Assembly (NCBI GenBank): GCA_000719025.1
Contig: JODP01000019.1
Location: forward strand, 55,932 to 119,931
DNA length: 64,000 nt
Direction: 5' to 3'
Source of the DNA: Kineosporia aurantiaca JCM 3230
GTDB taxonomy: Bacteria > Actinomycetota > Actinomycetes > Actinomycetales > Kineosporiaceae
Positions 26,096-34,518 of the stretch are shown here, one piece after another. The position numbers and the translations under genes are program-made. Position 1 is the stretch's first letter; each line of letters opens with the position of its first letter. The notes beneath the pieces are model-generated. The model saw only the letters and a program-made list of their open reading frames with translations. It searched no databases and was not told where the DNA came from.

Positions 26096-27490
26096 AAGAG
26101 TCAGGCATCCCTGGCGGTGCTGTCCCTGGCGGCCTTCATGGCCAGCCTCGACGTGTTCATCGTGAACGTGGCGTTCGACGCGATCGGGTCGGACTTCACC
26201 GGGGCCGGGCTCTCCGAGCTGTCCTGGGTGCTGAACGCCTACGCGATCGTCTACGCGGCGCTGCTGATCCCGGCCGGGCGGATCGTCGACCGGCACGGGC
26301 GCAAGGGCGGCTTCCTGATCGGTCTCGCCCTGTTCACCCTCGCCTCGGCGGCCTGCGCGCTGGCCCCGGGGATCTGGTGGCTGGTGGCCTTCCGGGTGGC
26401 CCAGGCGGCCGGCGCGGCCGTCCTGACCCCGGCCAGCCTCGGCCTGGTGATCTCCACCGCCGCACCCGAGCGCCGGGTGGCGGCCGTCCGGGTCTGGGCC
26501 GCGACCGGTGCGGTGGCCGCCGCCTTCGGCCCGGCCGCCGGTGGCCTGCTGGTCGAACTCGACTGGCGCTGGGTCTTCCTGGTCAACATCCCGGTCGGTG
26601 TGCTCGCCCTGATCGCCGCGGTCCGGATCCTTCCCGACTCACGGGCCGAAACCAGCACGCCGCTGCCGGATCTTCTGGGCGCGGCCCTGCTGGCGGCCGC
26701 GATCGGCGCGCTGACCCTGGGTCTGGTCGAGGGGCCGGACTGGGGTTGGGGGTCCGGCCGGACCAGCCTGGTCTGGGTCGTCACCGCGCTGGCCTTCCTC
26801 GGATTCCTGATCAGCTCGGCCCGGCATCCCGCCCCCGTGGTGGAACGCGAACTGATCCGGGTCCGCGCGTTCGCCTGGTCGAACCTCACGTCCTTCCTGT
26901 TCGCCGTGCCCTTCGCCGCGTCTCTGCTGACCAATATCCTCTGGATGCAACTGGTCTGGGACTATCCGGCGATCAAGGTGGGCTTCGCCGTCGCGCCCGG
27001 CCCGCTGATGGTCCCGATCTTCGCCGCGGTCTCCCAGCGTCTGGCCCGGCGCGTCCCGATCGGCGTGGTCGTCGCCCTGGGGTGCCTGCTGATCGGCGTC
27101 GGCGGCCTGATCACCGCTCTCTCGGTAGGCCAGACCCCGCACTACGCAACGGAAATCCTGCCCGGCTGGCTGATCGGCGGCATCGGGGTCGGCCTGGCGC
27201 TGCCGACCATCCTCTCCTCGGCCACCGCCGACCTGCCGCCGGCTCGGGCCGCGACCGGCAGCGCCGTGGTGAACATGAACCGCCAGATCGGCACCGCCCT
27301 CGGCGTCAGCCTGGTGGTCGCCCTGCTCGGCACCCCGGTCGGCTACTCCGCCGCCCACTCGGCCTTCCAGCACGTCTGGTGGGCGCTGGCCGCGGTGGCC
27401 GTCCTGGCCGCGCTCGCGGCTCCGGGAATGACGCCCCGGCGGGCTCCGGTCGCGGCCACGCCCGATCCCCAGCTGAAGTCGCCGGTGTGA
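26087..27490 (+). CDS. MFS drug exporter (DHA2/EmrB type)
   Basis: About 467 aa with roughly 14 helices. The first helix contains ASLDVFIVNVAF, the DHA2 motif, and GRIVDRHGRKGG is MFS motif A. The middle and C-terminal halves keep the 14-helix pattern. Its ATG lies inside a large palindrome shared with the divergent HxlR gene, so export is probably induced by a drug or oxidant sensed by HxlR. Substrate unknown. Confidence 0.9.
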   Translation: MVNKSQASLAVLSLAAFMASLDVFIVNVAFDAIGSDFTGAGLSELSWVLNAYAIVYAALLIPAGRIVDRHGRKGGFLIGLALFTLASAACALAPGIWWLVAFRVAQAAGAAVLTPASLGLVISTAAPERRVAAVRVWAATGAVAAAFGPAAGGLLVELDWRWVFLVNIPVGVLALIAAVRILPDSRAETSTPLPDLLGAALLAAAIGALTLGLVEGPDWGWGSGRTSLVWVVTALAFLGFLISSARHPAPVVERELIRVRAFAWSNLTSFLFAVPFAASLLTNILWMQLVWDYPAIKVGFAVAPGPLMVPIFAAVSQRLARRVPIGVVVALGCLLIGVGGLITALSVGQTPHYATEILPGWLIGGIGVGLALPTILSSATADLPPARAATGSAVVNMNRQIGTALGVSLVVALLGTPVGYSAAHSAFQHVWWALAAVAVLAALAAPGMTPRRAPVAATPDPQLKSPV

Positions 27491-27572
27491 GCCCTGTGAA
27501 ACGGTTTGACGAAAGGGATCTTCCGCCCGGAAAGTGAGGCCCCCTCGGAATGTGGACTCGCGGCCTCGGTGC

Positions 27573-27578
27573 CATGCT
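27573..27578 (+). promoter_or_regulatory. -10-like CATGCT before the glycan operon
   Basis: Near-consensus hexamer exactly 6 nt before the ATG at 27585. Confidence 0.3.
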
Positions 27579-27584
27579 CCGTTC

Positions 27585-28103
27585 ATGCCGATGAGTTCCG
27601 ATGAGGGCAAGGCCTGGGTCCGGGAACGGATCGCCGCGCTTGCCGCCTCCAGTCCGGTTTCCGTGCTCGACATCGGCCCGGGCGTGGGCACCTATGCCAA
27701 ACTCCTGTCCGGGCTGCCGATCGAGCGGATCACCGGCATCGAGATCTACGAACCGTACGTGCACACCTATCGGCTGCGGCAGTACTACGACGAGATCGTG
27801 GTGGCGGACGCGCGCAACGCGAGCTTCCCGGCGGTGGACGTGGTCATCCTCGGCGATGTGGCCGAGCACATGACGGAGGACGAGGCGCTCGCCCTGTGGA
27901 GCAAGTCCCGCTCCGCGGCTAAGCGGGCGGTTTATCTGTCGATCCCGGTCGTGCACTACCCCCAGGGCGAGATCGAGGGTAATCCGCACGAGGTGCACAT
28001 TGTGGACGACTGGGACCACGACCGCGTGCTGAAGACGTTCGAGGGCATCGGGGAATCCTGGACGGGTAACGAGGTCGGGGTCTACGAGTGCCTCACCGCA
28101 TGA
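27585..28103 (+). CDS. class I SAM-dependent methyltransferase
   Basis: A 172-aa protein, small for this fold. Motif I VLDIGPGVGTYAKLL binds SAM, the acidic residue after the next strand lies in GIEIYEPY, and VVILGDVAEHM is motif III/IV. It heads a four-gene operon with three glycosyltransferases, each starting at an ATGA overlap, so it probably methylates the same sugar, a glycan precursor or a small aglycone. The start is supported by a near -10 hexamer 6 nt upstream. Confidence 0.85.
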   Translation: MPMSSDEGKAWVRERIAALAASSPVSVLDIGPGVGTYAKLLSGLPIERITGIEIYEPYVHTYRLRQYYDEIVVADARNASFPAVDVVILGDVAEHMTEDEALALWSKSRSAAKRAVYLSIPVVHYPQGEIEGNPHEVHIVDDWDHDRVLKTFEGIGESWTGNEVGVYECLTA

Positions 28104-29122
28104 GGGTGCTGCAGATCCCCGGCGATCACCCGTACGTCCACCAGATCGATCCTTCGGTGGCCTCACCCGGCCAGGTTCCCAGCCCGGCGCTCACCCTGGA
28201 GTGGCTGGACCGGCACGGCCGGGAGTTCGACCTCGTCCACCTGCATTTCGGGTACGAACACCTGACTGAGGACGATGTCCGGCGGTGGTTGCGGCGGCTG
28301 ACCGACCTGAGGCTGCCCCTGGTGCTGACCGTGCACGACCTGCGCAACCCGCACCAGGCCGACCGGGCCCCGCACGATCGGCATCTCGACCTGCTGATTC
28401 CGGCGGCTGCGGCGATCCTCACGCTGACCCCGGGAGCGGCCGCCGAGATCGGGCGGCGCTGGGGCCGGACCGCCGAGGTGGTGGCCCACCCGGCGATCTT
28501 CGAGACCGTTGACCAGCCGGGGACGCCGTCCACCGGCCGGGTCGTCGGGGTCCACTTCAAGGACTTGCGCCGCAACATCGTCGATCCCGACCGGATCGTC
28601 GCCGCCGCCCTCTCCGGTGCGAAGGCGGCTCACGGGCGTCTGCGCGTGGACCTTCATCCCGGCGTGGCCGAGCGCGAGGAGCTGCGCGGCACCCGGCGCC
28701 TGGCCCGGCGCGGTGAGATCGACCTGTTCATCCACCCGCGCTTCTCCGACCAGGAACTGGCCGCCTACCTGGGCGGCCTGCACGCCTACCTGCTGCCGAA
28801 CCGGTGGGGCACGCATTCGGGGTGGCTGGAGGCGTGCAAGGACATGGGCACGCGGGTGGTGGCGCCGTCCTGCGGGTACTACGCAGACCAGTGGAACGAA
28901 GTGCTCGGATATCGGCACGACGAGGTGAACGGCCTGGACGTCGGGGCGCTGGAAAGGGCTGTGGAGCAGGCGCTCACGATGGAACCGGCCCGGCCCGCGA
29001 GCCGGTGGGAGCGCCGGGAACAACGGGACCAGGTCCGCGCGGTGCACGCCGAGGTCTACGAAAGGGCCCGGCTGCAGACGAGGATCGAGCTCGATCCGGC
29101 CAGGATGTTGCTCGCCCGATGA
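28100..29122 (+). CDS. glycosyltransferase, GT-B type
   Basis: About 340 aa starting at the ATGA overlap with the methyltransferase stop; an earlier in-frame ATG at 28088 is possible. The N-terminal half has LVHLHFGYEHLTEDD and LTVHDLRNPHQ, and the C-terminal half has an LLPNRWGTHSGWLEACKDMG segment placed like the GT-B sugar-nucleotide loop of GT4 enzymes. The donor is unknown. It is distantly related to the next gene: both have an HLHxxxE turn and a VTxHDLxxP segment. Confidence 0.75.
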   Translation: MRVLQIPGDHPYVHQIDPSVASPGQVPSPALTLEWLDRHGREFDLVHLHFGYEHLTEDDVRRWLRRLTDLRLPLVLTVHDLRNPHQADRAPHDRHLDLLIPAAAAILTLTPGAAAEIGRRWGRTAEVVAHPAIFETVDQPGTPSTGRVVGVHFKDLRRNIVDPDRIVAAALSGAKAAHGRLRVDLHPGVAEREELRGTRRLARRGEIDLFIHPRFSDQELAAYLGGLHAYLLPNRWGTHSGWLEACKDMGTRVVAPSCGYYADQWNEVLGYRHDEVNGLDVGALERAVEQALTMEPARPASRWERREQRDQVRAVHAEVYERARLQTRIELDPARMLLAR

Positions 29123-30108
29123 CGGCCGTCACGCACCTGGCGATCGGCCCCGAAGACCACGGCGTGGTGATCTTCGCCCACTGGCTGGCCCGCAGCACCG
29201 GAGCCCGTTACGTCCATCTGACCGACGTCGGCCGCTTCGACGAGCACCTGGTCCGCGGCGCCGATCTGGTTCATCTGCACTACACCGAGGCTCTTTACGC
29301 ACCCCACACCACGGCCGCGGCCCAGGCCTTCCGGCGTCTGCGCGATCGCCTGCCGGCCCGGGTGAGCGTAACTCTGCACGACCTCCCCGATCCCTCCGAC
29401 GAAAGCGCGCGCTACCGAAGGCGATCGGACAGCTATAGCAGCGTCGTGGCCGCGGTCGACGTGGTCTGTGTCAGCAGCCGGCACGAGGCGGACCTGCTGC
29501 AGAAGTTCTCGGGCGTAACGGCGAACGTCGTTCCCCTTCCGATCTCGGACACTTCGCCGATTCCGGGTGAAGACCGGCCTCGGCCGAACCCGGAGGTGGC
29601 GGTGTTCGGGTTCGTCTACCCCGGCAAGGGGCACGAGCACGTTCTCCGTCATCTGCCGGCCGGCCTGGGCCTGACCGCTCTGGGGCGGGTCGCGGACGGG
29701 CATGACGCTCTCGTCGCGGATCTGGCCCGGCAGGCCCACAGTGTGAACAAACGCTTCCGGATAACGGGTTTCGTTCCCGAGGAAGAGCTGAAGCAGCGCC
29801 TTCGTCGCGTCGCCGTCCCGGTGGTTCCGGCCACGGCCATCTCCGCCTCGGGGTCGCTGAACACCTGGATCGGGGCCGGTCGCCGGCCCTTGGTCGCCGA
29901 CGGTCCGTACGCGCGGGAGATCGCCGAGGGCTGCCCGGGAATCATCACTCGGTACCGGCCCGATGAGCTCGGCCCGGCCATCCGCAACGCGGTGCTTCAT
30001 CCCGACTCCACCTGGCTGGAGCGGCCTCCGCCGCGGGATCGGACCGAGCAGGCGGTGGCCGAGGCCTATCTGCGGGTGTTCGCGGGCCGAGAGGTAGTGC
30101 CGGCATGA
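29119..30108 (+). CDS. glycosyltransferase, GT-B type
   Basis: About 329 aa beginning at an ATGA overlap with the preceding gene. LVHLHYTEALYAPHT and VTLHDLPDPSDES match the upstream glycosyltransferase. GFVYPGKGHEHVL and RITGFVPEEEL are the GT4-like nucleotide-binding segments of the C-terminal domain. It probably adds one sugar in the same pathway. Confidence 0.77.
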   Translation: MTAVTHLAIGPEDHGVVIFAHWLARSTGARYVHLTDVGRFDEHLVRGADLVHLHYTEALYAPHTTAAAQAFRRLRDRLPARVSVTLHDLPDPSDESARYRRRSDSYSSVVAAVDVVCVSSRHEADLLQKFSGVTANVVPLPISDTSPIPGEDRPRPNPEVAVFGFVYPGKGHEHVLRHLPAGLGLTALGRVADGHDALVADLARQAHSVNKRFRITGFVPEEELKQRLRRVAVPVVPATAISASGSLNTWIGAGRRPLVADGPYAREIAEGCPGIITRYRPDELGPAIRNAVLHPDSTWLERPPPRDRTEQAVAEAYLRVFAGREVVPA

Positions 30109-31382
30109 TCGCGCACCCGCTGCGCCGGGCCGATGGCGGGCTCCTGCTGCCCGGCAATCGCTGGGACCTGGTGCGCACCCCGGTCGCGGAACCCGAAGTC
30201 ACCGTGATCGTCCCGTACTACCAAAACCTTCGCCAGCTCCAGCTTCTGCTCGAAGGCCTGAAACTGCAGCAGTACCCGGCGGCCCGGTTCGAGGTCCTGG
30301 TGGCCGACGACGGTTCGCCGGAACCCCTCCGGATCTCAGCAATGGACGCCGGTGGGTTGCGGATCCGGGTGGTGCGGCAGGAGGACCGGGGATTCCGGGC
30401 CGCGGCGGCCCGCAACCTGGCCGCCCGAAGCGCCGAAGGAAGCGTGCTCTGCTTTCTCGACCAGGACACCATCCCGGCCCCCGGATATCTGCGCGCCATC
30501 ACCAGGCTGCCCGCTGTGGTGCCGGAGGCCGTTGTCGGGGGGAGACGGGAACACGTCGACCTGACCAACTGGTCGCCGACCGGCGTCCATCATTGGCTGT
30601 CAGGAACCGGGGAAGCGCCCGATCGTTACGCTGCTCCGCGGTGGCTGGCCGAGGCGTACCAGGCCAGCGCCAACCTCCTGCACGTCGACCGGCTCAGCTA
30701 TCAGTACCTGATCAGTGCCGTCCTGGCCTGCAGCAGCGAGTTCTTCGCAGAGCTGGGCGGATTCGACGAGGGCTTCACCGAGTACGGCGGCGAGGACTGG
30801 GAACTGGCGCACCGGGCCTGGAATCTGGGCGCGGTCCTGGCGCACGAACCCGAGGCGGTGGCCTGGCACGACGGACCGGACTGGGCCGGTCGCGGCACCC
30901 CGCAGGAACGGCAGGCGGCCAAGCGGCGCGAGAAACAGGCCCTGCTCCACCGCATCCCCGAAGAGACCGGGCCGACCCCGCCCGACCAGCCCGCCAACGT
31001 CCTCCTGAGCTGGACCGGCACCGACGGGATCGAGGTTTCGGAAACTCTGCGGGACCTACTCGGCTCCTCACTGAACATCGCCGTCTACCTCGCGGAACCG
31101 CCCGGCCTGGTCCACCCCCGCGTGCGCGTCGGGGAACCTTCGCAGACGGAGAAGGCCCAGGCCCGCTACCAGATGACTCTGCAGGGACCACCCGGCGCCG
31201 ACCTGCCCAGCCGGCTCGACCGCGTCCTCAAACACTTGCGGGAACCCGATGCCGGGCAGGTGATCCTGACCGATCCGCGACTGCGGGCGGTCACCTCCCG
31301 GGCCCAGGCGCGAGTCACCCGGTGGCAGCCCTGCTTCCCGGACCGCGACCTGCTCGGAGACCTCTTCGCGACCGCAGCATGA
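30105..31382 (+). CDS. family 2 glycosyltransferase, GT-A type
   Basis: A 425-aa protein starting at an ATGA overlap. The N-terminal domain has VTVIVPYYQNLRQLQLLLEG, VADDGSPEP and the DXD-like FLDQDT that binds the metal-nucleotide sugar. GGFDEGFTEYGGEDWEL is the GT7-C/galactosyltransferase-like acceptor segment. The last 130 residues (after LLSWTGTDG) form a further domain I cannot name; it may contact the other enzymes. It completes a methyltransferase and three-glycosyltransferase operon. Confidence 0.87.
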   Translation: MIAHPLRRADGGLLLPGNRWDLVRTPVAEPEVTVIVPYYQNLRQLQLLLEGLKLQQYPAARFEVLVADDGSPEPLRISAMDAGGLRIRVVRQEDRGFRAAAARNLAARSAEGSVLCFLDQDTIPAPGYLRAITRLPAVVPEAVVGGRREHVDLTNWSPTGVHHWLSGTGEAPDRYAAPRWLAEAYQASANLLHVDRLSYQYLISAVLACSSEFFAELGGFDEGFTEYGGEDWELAHRAWNLGAVLAHEPEAVAWHDGPDWAGRGTPQERQAAKRREKQALLHRIPEETGPTPPDQPANVLLSWTGTDGIEVSETLRDLLGSSLNIAVYLAEPPGLVHPRVRVGEPSQTEKAQARYQMTLQGPPGADLPSRLDRVLKHLREPDAGQVILTDPRLRAVTSRAQARVTRWQPCFPDRDLLGDLFATAA

Positions 31383-31425
31383 CCTGGACCGCGTCGGTGT
31401 TCCTGGTGCTGGCCCCGGCGAAGTA

Positions 31426-31620
31426 CTAGAGCCGGCTCTTCCAGAGCACCCATCCGAACATGCCGAGCACGGGCACCCCCAGACAGCCGAGGCCGATCGC
31501 CAGGAAGCCCCACCACCAGGGGCGACCGGAGGCGAAGGAGGCGCCGACGATGATCCCGGCCAGCACCAGGGCGCTCCAGAGCCAGGAGGGCATCTCGGTG
31601 TCGCTGCCGGTGTCGGTCAT
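31426..31620 (-). CDS. small two-helix membrane protein
   Basis: A 64-aa protein. An acidic N-terminus (MTDTGSDTEMPSWLW) is followed by two hydrophobic segments (about residues 15-31 and 36-60) and a basic end KSRL. Its ATG overlaps the TGA of the OsmC gene (ATGA), so the two are coupled. Function unknown. Confidence 0.7.
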   Translation of the reverse strand: MTDTGSDTEMPSWLWSALVLAGIIVGASFASGRPWWWGFLAIGLGCLGVPVLGMFGWVLWKSRL

Positions 31621-32054
31621 TCCTGGACGCGTCCCGATACTTGTCCCCGGGCCGGGATCGGCTCGACGGATGCACCCGCCCGGATCGCCTTCGGGATCTC
31701 GGCCACCGCATCCACCCTGGCCAGGAGCGCGGCGACGGCTTCCGGGTCGGCATGGCTGTCCACCTCGACCTGGTAGACGATCCCGGTCGAGGCCCAGCGG
31801 TCGGTGTCGAAGCCCCCGGAAGCCCGCACCCGAACCCCATCGACCGGCACGGCGAGCGGCTCCGCCTCCCGATAGACATCGTTCAGCACGCATCCGGCCG
31901 CGGCCAGGTGAAGCAGGTGGGCGCCGGTGAACGGCGCCTCGACCGTGACGCCTGCTTCCGTCCACCGATGCGGGAACCGCACCGCCTCGGCAGCCGTGCT
32001 CTGTAGCGTCCCGGCCGCCACTACAACCTCGAAGTCGCCCACGTCGGACATCAT
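31617..32054 (-). CDS. OsmC family protein
   Basis: About 145 aa from the double ATG at 32049-32054. The segments FTGAHLLHLAAAGCVLNDV (conserved Cys) and YQVEVDSHADPEAVAALL match the OsmC/Ohr fold; the first reactive position normally occupied by a Cys near the N-terminus is not evident, so peroxidase activity is uncertain. OsmC proteins reduce organic hydroperoxides in the cytosol. The next gene encodes a small membrane protein and overlaps it. Confidence 0.72.
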   Translation of the reverse strand: MMSDVGDFEVVVAAGTLQSTAAEAVRFPHRWTEAGVTVEAPFTGAHLLHLAAAGCVLNDVYREAEPLAVPVDGVRVRASGGFDTDRWASTGIVYQVEVDSHADPEAVAALLARVDAVAEIPKAIRAGASVEPIPARGQVSGRVQE

Positions 32055-32158
32055 GACACTCGCGGAGTCGGAAAACTTTCCCGATGACCGACACAACCGG
32101 CGGCCCGAGCTGGGTGTCTCTATCGGCGTCATCTGCGGTTGCGTCTGAGGGAGACAGC

Positions 32159-32680
32159 ATGAGGAACGTCCGTACGATCGCGGCGCTGGGAGTGGCCGGA
32201 GCGCTGGCGACCGGTGCCGCGCTGGTCGGAGTGAACAGTGCGCAGGCGGCTCCGCCCGCGGCGGTGGCGACCACACCACCTTCGACGAGTCCCTCCTCGC
32301 CACCGGTCACGAGCACCGCGCTGTACTACACGAAGGTGGCCAACACGGTGACGGTGTTCCGGGGTGCGCCGGGCGACCACGTGGTGGTGGCCAAGGTGAT
32401 GGCCACCGCGCTTCGGCAGACCAGGGCCGGGGGCGTGGCCACGCTCAAGGTGAAGGCGAAGAAGAACTACTCGATCAACACCGGTTCGTTCGTCTGGGCC
32501 GGCGGCGGTCACCAGAAGCACGTCGCCAAGAAGGTCCGGGTGACGGTGAAGGCCGGGCACACCCGCACCGTCCACCTGCGGTTCCCGAAGGCGAAGGGGA
32601 CGGCGCTGATCTTCGAGCCGAAGCTCGCCAACCGGCCGGTCCCGGGGCAGTACACCTGGTACCTGCACGCGTTCCGGTGA
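32159..32680 (+). CDS. secreted protein with ectodomain shared with the sigma partner protein
   Basis: A 173-aa protein with GAGGGAG before the ATG. A signal peptide ends near AQAA (about residues 28-31). A Pro/Ser/Thr linker leads to a domain of about 110 residues that begins YYTKVANTVTVFRG and ends EPKLANRPVPGQYTWYLH. The same domain forms the extracellular end of the membrane protein at 33279-34004, with FVWxGGG, AGxTxTVxLRF and PGQYTWY conserved in order. I do not recognise the family. It is probably a secreted ligand, decoy or co-sensor of the sigma system encoded directly downstream. Confidence 0.75.
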   Translation: MRNVRTIAALGVAGALATGAALVGVNSAQAAPPAAVATTPPSTSPSSPPVTSTALYYTKVANTVTVFRGAPGDHVVVAKVMATALRQTRAGGVATLKVKAKKNYSINTGSFVWAGGGHQKHVAKKVRVTVKAGHTRTVHLRFPKAKGTALIFEPKLANRPVPGQYTWYLHAFR

Positions 32681-32760
32681 TCCCGGGGACCGTCGCAGGC
32701 TGATCGGATCGGGACAGGGAGCCAGTCACGAGGCAGGATCTGGAGGACGGGTTCCGGCGG

Positions 32761-33282
32761 ATGGTGGTGGTGGAGTTGCCGCGCCTGCGGCAGTTCGCCG
32801 TCGCCGTCACCGGGGACCCGTTGCGAGCGGACGACTTCGTCCAGAGCACGCTGGAGCGCTGCTTCGTGGCCTGGCCCCGGATGCAGGAGGTGTCCCGGCC
32901 CGGTGCCTACCTGCGCACCGTGCTCCTGCGGCTGGTGCTGAACGAGCGGCGGCGGTTGTGGTATCAGGAGCGCAGCGTGGAGTACCTGCCGGATCCGGGG
33001 TACGACAGCACGCCGCGGACCGATCTGGGGCTGGACCTGAGCCGGGCGCTGGCCGCGCTGACGGTGAAACAGCGGGCGATCGTGGTGATGCGCTACGTCG
33101 AGGACCGGCCGGTGGCGGAGGTGGCCCAGATCCTCGGGATCGCCGCCGGAACGGTGAAGCGTCAGAGTTCGGACGCGGTCGCCCGGTTGCGGGGGATCCT
33201 CGGCGCGGACTTTCTGGACGATGCCGCCCAGGAGAACCGGTCCGACCTTGAACTGGGCGAGATCGGTGGAGGTGGGCGGTGA
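32761..33282 (+). CDS. SigE-family ECF RNA polymerase sigma factor
   Basis: A 173-aa ECF sigma factor. Region 2 is RADDFVQSTLERCFVAWPRM and region 4 is ALAALTVKQRAIVVMRYVED followed by the helix-turn-helix EVAQILGIAAGTVKRQSSDA. It resembles the SigE/SACE-type group found in actinomycetes. The upstream frame stays open but has no usual start codon, so the ATG is chosen. Its stop overlaps the GTG of the next gene (GTGA), the arrangement of a sigma and its membrane-bound regulator. Confidence 0.87.
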   Translation: MVVVELPRLRQFAVAVTGDPLRADDFVQSTLERCFVAWPRMQEVSRPGAYLRTVLLRLVLNERRRLWYQERSVEYLPDPGYDSTPRTDLGLDLSRALAALTVKQRAIVVMRYVEDRPVAEVAQILGIAAGTVKRQSSDAVARLRGILGADFLDDAAQENRSDLELGEIGGGGR

Positions 33283-34004
33283 GTCACGAAGCAGGCCGGG
33301 AAGGGCCGGAGTTGCTGTCCGAGCGGCTCAAGCGTCTCCGGGACGCTGAGTTCGCTCGTGGAATGGATGATTTCGACGTCGAGGCGGCGATCCGGGGTGG
33401 GCGTCGCCGACGGCGTCGGCGGACACTCGCCGAAGTGGGGGGCGCGGTGGCTTCGGTGGTGGTGATCGTGGCCCTGGTGGGGGGAGCGCTGCTGGGTCAG
33501 GGGCCGGACCGGGCCGCGGTGACGGCCGGCCCGACCAACTCTCTCAGCCCGACCAACTCTCTCAGCCCGACCAACTCGCCCAGCCCGATCAGTTCGCCCA
33601 GCGCTTCGAGTGCGGCTCCGCGGCCCCGGCCGACCGGGCCGTCGCTGTACTCGTACACGAAGACGGCGGACACGGTGACCGTGTACGACGGATACTCGCC
33701 CGATCGCAAGGTGGTGGCCAAGGTGAGCGCCTCCGGATTCCCGGCGGGCAAGGCCGACCCGGGGCGGGCCGTGATCCGGATCAGGGCCTCGGCCGACTTC
33801 ACCTTCAGTACCGCTGACTTCGTCTGGGTGGGCGGTGGCCGGGAATGGCGGGTCCGCAAGCCGGCCCAGGTCACGGTCGCGGCCGGGGAGACCAAGACCG
33901 TCGAGCTCCGGTTCACGGGCACCAGCGGCACGGCCCTGATCTGGGAGCCCCTGATCGATCGCGGTGGCCGGCAGAGCCCGGGGCAGTACACCTGGTATCG
34001 GTGA
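33279..34004 (+). CDS. single-pass membrane partner of the sigma factor, putative anti-sigma
   Basis: A 241-aa protein from a GTG that overlaps the sigma stop. A cytoplasmic N-terminus of 50 residues (helical, ending in a run of Arg) precedes one membrane helix (about residues 53-75), a Pro/Ser linker made of four hexapeptide repeats, and a C-terminal ectodomain of about 120 residues. That ectodomain is homologous to the one secreted from 32159-32680. No ZAS-type His-Cys motif is present in the cytoplasmic part, so the sigma-binding mode would be non-classical. Anti-sigma activity is inferred from position and topology. Confidence 0.72.
   Translation: MSHEAGREGPELLSERLKRLRDAEFARGMDDFDVEAAIRGGRRRRRRRTLAEVGGAVASVVVIVALVGGALLGQGPDRAAVTAGPTNSLSPTNSLSPTNSPSPISSPSASSAAPRPRPTGPSLYSYTKTADTVTVYDGYSPDRKVVAKVSASGFPAGKADPGRAVIRIRASADFTFSTADFVWVGGGREWRVRKPAQVTVAAGETKTVELRFTGTSGTALIWEPLIDRGGRQSPGQYTWYR
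33531..33602 (+). repeat. 18-bp tandem repeat in the linker of the putative anti-sigma gene
   Basis: Four 18-bp units encode PTNSLS, PTNSLS, PTNSPS and PISSPS. The first two are identical at DNA level, so the linker could change length by slippage while staying in frame. Confidence 0.75.
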
Positions 34005-34076
34005 TGGCGCCGGCGGTGGACGGGTTGTTGGACTGGTTCGGGGGATCGCCCGTGGTGACCGAGTCTTCGACCTGAC

Positions 34077-34439
34077 CTACTTGCTCACGATGGCGTTGAC
34101 CAGAATGAACAGGTGGATCCCGAAGAGGAAGGCCAGCAGCACCAGCCAGATTACGCCCACGACTTGGTAGGAGTGGGTGCGGCGGTTCGCGCGGAGCTCG
34201 ATCACCTCTTGGAGGCAGATCAGCAGACCCGCCCCGATCGTGGTGACCGGCACGGCCAGCAGCGCGAACGTCCGCCCGGAGTAGCCGTCGGCCCCGCCGC
34301 TGCCGAAATGCACGGCCACCCGGTCCGGGACGTAGCGCCAGAGTGCCGCGGAGATGATCAGCATCAGCCCGACGGTCAGCACGCCGCTCGTGACGAACGG
34401 GCGGATCCGGCTCTGAACAGCGTCTTTCGTCAACGGCAC
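34077..34439 (-). CDS. DUF1648-like membrane protein
   Basis: About 120 aa from a GTG with GGGGG upstream; an ATG at 34496 would sit in the hairpin described next. Three hydrophobic helices are visible. PDRVAVHFGSGGADGYSGR matches the conserved loop of DUF1648 proteins (as in SdpI-like immunity proteins) between helices 1 and 2. Function unknown; some relatives confer immunity to toxic peptides. Confidence 0.7.
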   Translation of the reverse strand: MPLTKDAVQSRIRPFVTSGVLTVGLMLIISAALWRYVPDRVAVHFGSGGADGYSGRTFALLAVPVTTIGAGLLICLQEVIELRANRRTHSYQVVGVIWLVLLAFLFGIHLFILVNAIVSK

Positions 34440-34472
34440 GCCTACCCCCAAGGATCTACCCCAGGATAACCC

Positions 34473-34498
34473 GGGTGGCGGAGCCGTGTCCGCCACCC
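34473..34498 (-). terminator. strong hairpin terminator between VOC and DUF1648 genes
   Basis: GGGTGGCGGA and TCCGCCACCC form a perfect 10-bp stem with a 6-nt loop, just past the VOC gene stop. It has no T-tract, as is common in actinomycetes. Confidence 0.6.
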
Positions 34499-34518
34499 GC
34501 CCGGTTCGTGCGGTCCGG

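Noticed and set aside
31428..31439. AGAGCCGGCTCT palindrome at the end of the small membrane protein gene
   Set aside because: A palindrome without a loop at a gene end; no reason to prefer it over chance in GC-rich DNA.
32070..32081. GGAAA-AC-TTTCC as an ECF sigma promoter for the secreted protein gene
   Set aside because: The -35-like GGAA is present but no matching -10 at the right distance was found, so autoregulation cannot be claimed.
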